From contig CADBPM010000026.1 in assembly GCA_902796595.1 (NCBI GenBank), positions 29,821 through 93,820 of the forward strand: 64,000 nucleotides of DNA, read 5' to 3'. Positions within the stretch are counted from its first letter, which is position 1, and every line of letters starts with the position of its first letter. Under the pieces are notes generated by a model, which was not told the DNA's origin, ran no database searches, and saw only the letters and a list, made by a program, of their open reading frames with translations. Below, piece by piece: positions 63,553 to 64,000 of this stretch. This DNA comes from an uncultured Lachnospiraceae bacterium (GTDB lineage Bacteria; Bacillota; Clostridia; Lachnospirales; Lachnospiraceae). A program made the position numbers and the translations under genes.

Positions 63553-64000
63553 CCACTTCCTCCATTTGCAGTTCAAGTTTCGCAAGATACTTATAAATAT
63601 GATAATCAACACTTGTACAAAAATATTCATGCATCAATAGATAATTATAGTCATGCGGATTTTTTTCATAATATACGTCTCCTTTTTTACACTTTTCATT
63701 ATATTCATTTAAAGACTTAGAAAAATAATGATTTATCTGCAACGGAAAATCATTATTTCCAATGCAATGTGGAATCGGATTTCTTCCAAATGTGCATATT
63801 TTATCAAAAACATTAACCGGAGGAAGCAGTACATTATGATAAGAAGACCACATATAATGATGAAACCACCTATTCCATTTATGACTTGGAATAAAATCAT
63901 AAGATGTATTAAAAAAAATTTTCCCAACTGTATAATATTTAGGAAAACACACAGTAAAATCTTTTGTAATGAGTCCACTTAAATTTCTTTTTACAATTCC
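63545..64000 (-). CDS. Glycosyltransferase (GT92-like), C-terminal part only
   Basis: The frame is open to the end of the window, so the N terminus lies outside. The C-terminal INHYFSKSLNEYNEKCKKGD and preceding NVFDKICTFGRNPIPH resemble the end of glycosyltransferase family 92 (DUF23) proteins, where INHY...SKEEF is common. It overlaps the radical SAM gene by 8 nt, so the two are coupled. Confidence 0.65.
   Translation of the reverse strand, partial: GIVKRNLSGLITKDFTVCFPKYYTVGKIFFNTSYDFIPSHKWNRWFHHYMWSSYHNVLLPPVNVFDKICTFGRNPIPHCIGNNDFPLQINHYFSKSLNEYNEKCKKGDVYYEKNPHDYNYLLMHEYFCTSVDYHIYKYLAKLELQMEEVDV

Overview
The window looks like chromosome from a low-to-moderate GC anaerobic Firmicute of the Lachnospiraceae type (Roseburia/Butyrivibrio relatives). 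The reasons are the gene families present (formate-THF ligase, Rex, a DUF5685 protein, an SGXYKKLM-motif protein, an Rpn nuclease), a mannan-use locus of the Roseburia type, and good sigma-A promoters with strong ribosome binding sites. No rRNA, tRNA or CRISPR array was seen. This is family recognition by eye, not a search.

Layout. 0-0.7 kb: start of a secreted protein and a probable 6S RNA. 0.7-2.4 kb: fhs with a structured leader. 2.5-8.7 kb: one tightly packed operon comEA - response regulator - histidine kinase - GerMN lipoprotein - comEC. 8.9-11.8 kb: MacAB-like efflux operon. 12-14.4 kb: small conserved genes, including a DnaJ-domain/DUF5685/membrane trio. 14.5-19.2 kb: serS, mecA, and lon behind a CIRCE operator. 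19.4-23 kb: YczE-like membrane protein, purC and a sugar isomerase. 23-31.2 kb: ftsK, mscL, rlmH, alr, nnr, acpS and rex. 31.2-36.2 kb: two GT2 glycosyltransferases, an FN3 protein lacking a proper start, and a polysaccharide deacetylase. 36.4-46.9 kb: mannan locus (esterase, two GH130 phosphorylases, 2-epimerase, ABC permeases, LacI regulator, CE17-like/GH26 fusion). 47.2-56.6 kb: ABC-F, a radical SAM pair, asnB, a flippase, a HAD phosphatase and an anion transporter. 56.8-58.2 kb: Rpn nuclease and a broken fic gene. 58.2-64 kb: AT-rich surface-glycan cluster (manC, methyltransferase-like, glycosyltransferase-like, radical SAM), probably acquired.

Most interesting signal. The 10-mer GGTTGAAATG occurs 14 times (7 per strand), and its 9-base core GTTGAAATG 21 times, where less than one is expected by base composition. 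It is found in coding sequence in three reading registers, alone between genes, and twice as inverted pairs that form the stem of a transcription terminator. It is absent from the last 8 kb, which look foreign. Dense, strand-balanced, terminator-forming words like this are how DNA uptake sequences look in Neisseria and Pasteurellaceae. The same window carries comEA and comEC in one operon with a two-component system. A DNA-uptake-like word in a Firmicute would be new. I offer it as a hypothesis.

Other points: four families of short dispersed palindromic repeats, one showing compensatory stem changes and some overlapping gene ends; a deletion that joins the start of a solute-binding lipoprotein gene to the middle of a mannan-transporter permease; Rex and CIRCE operators; and an ABC-F leader that could hide its ribosome binding site.
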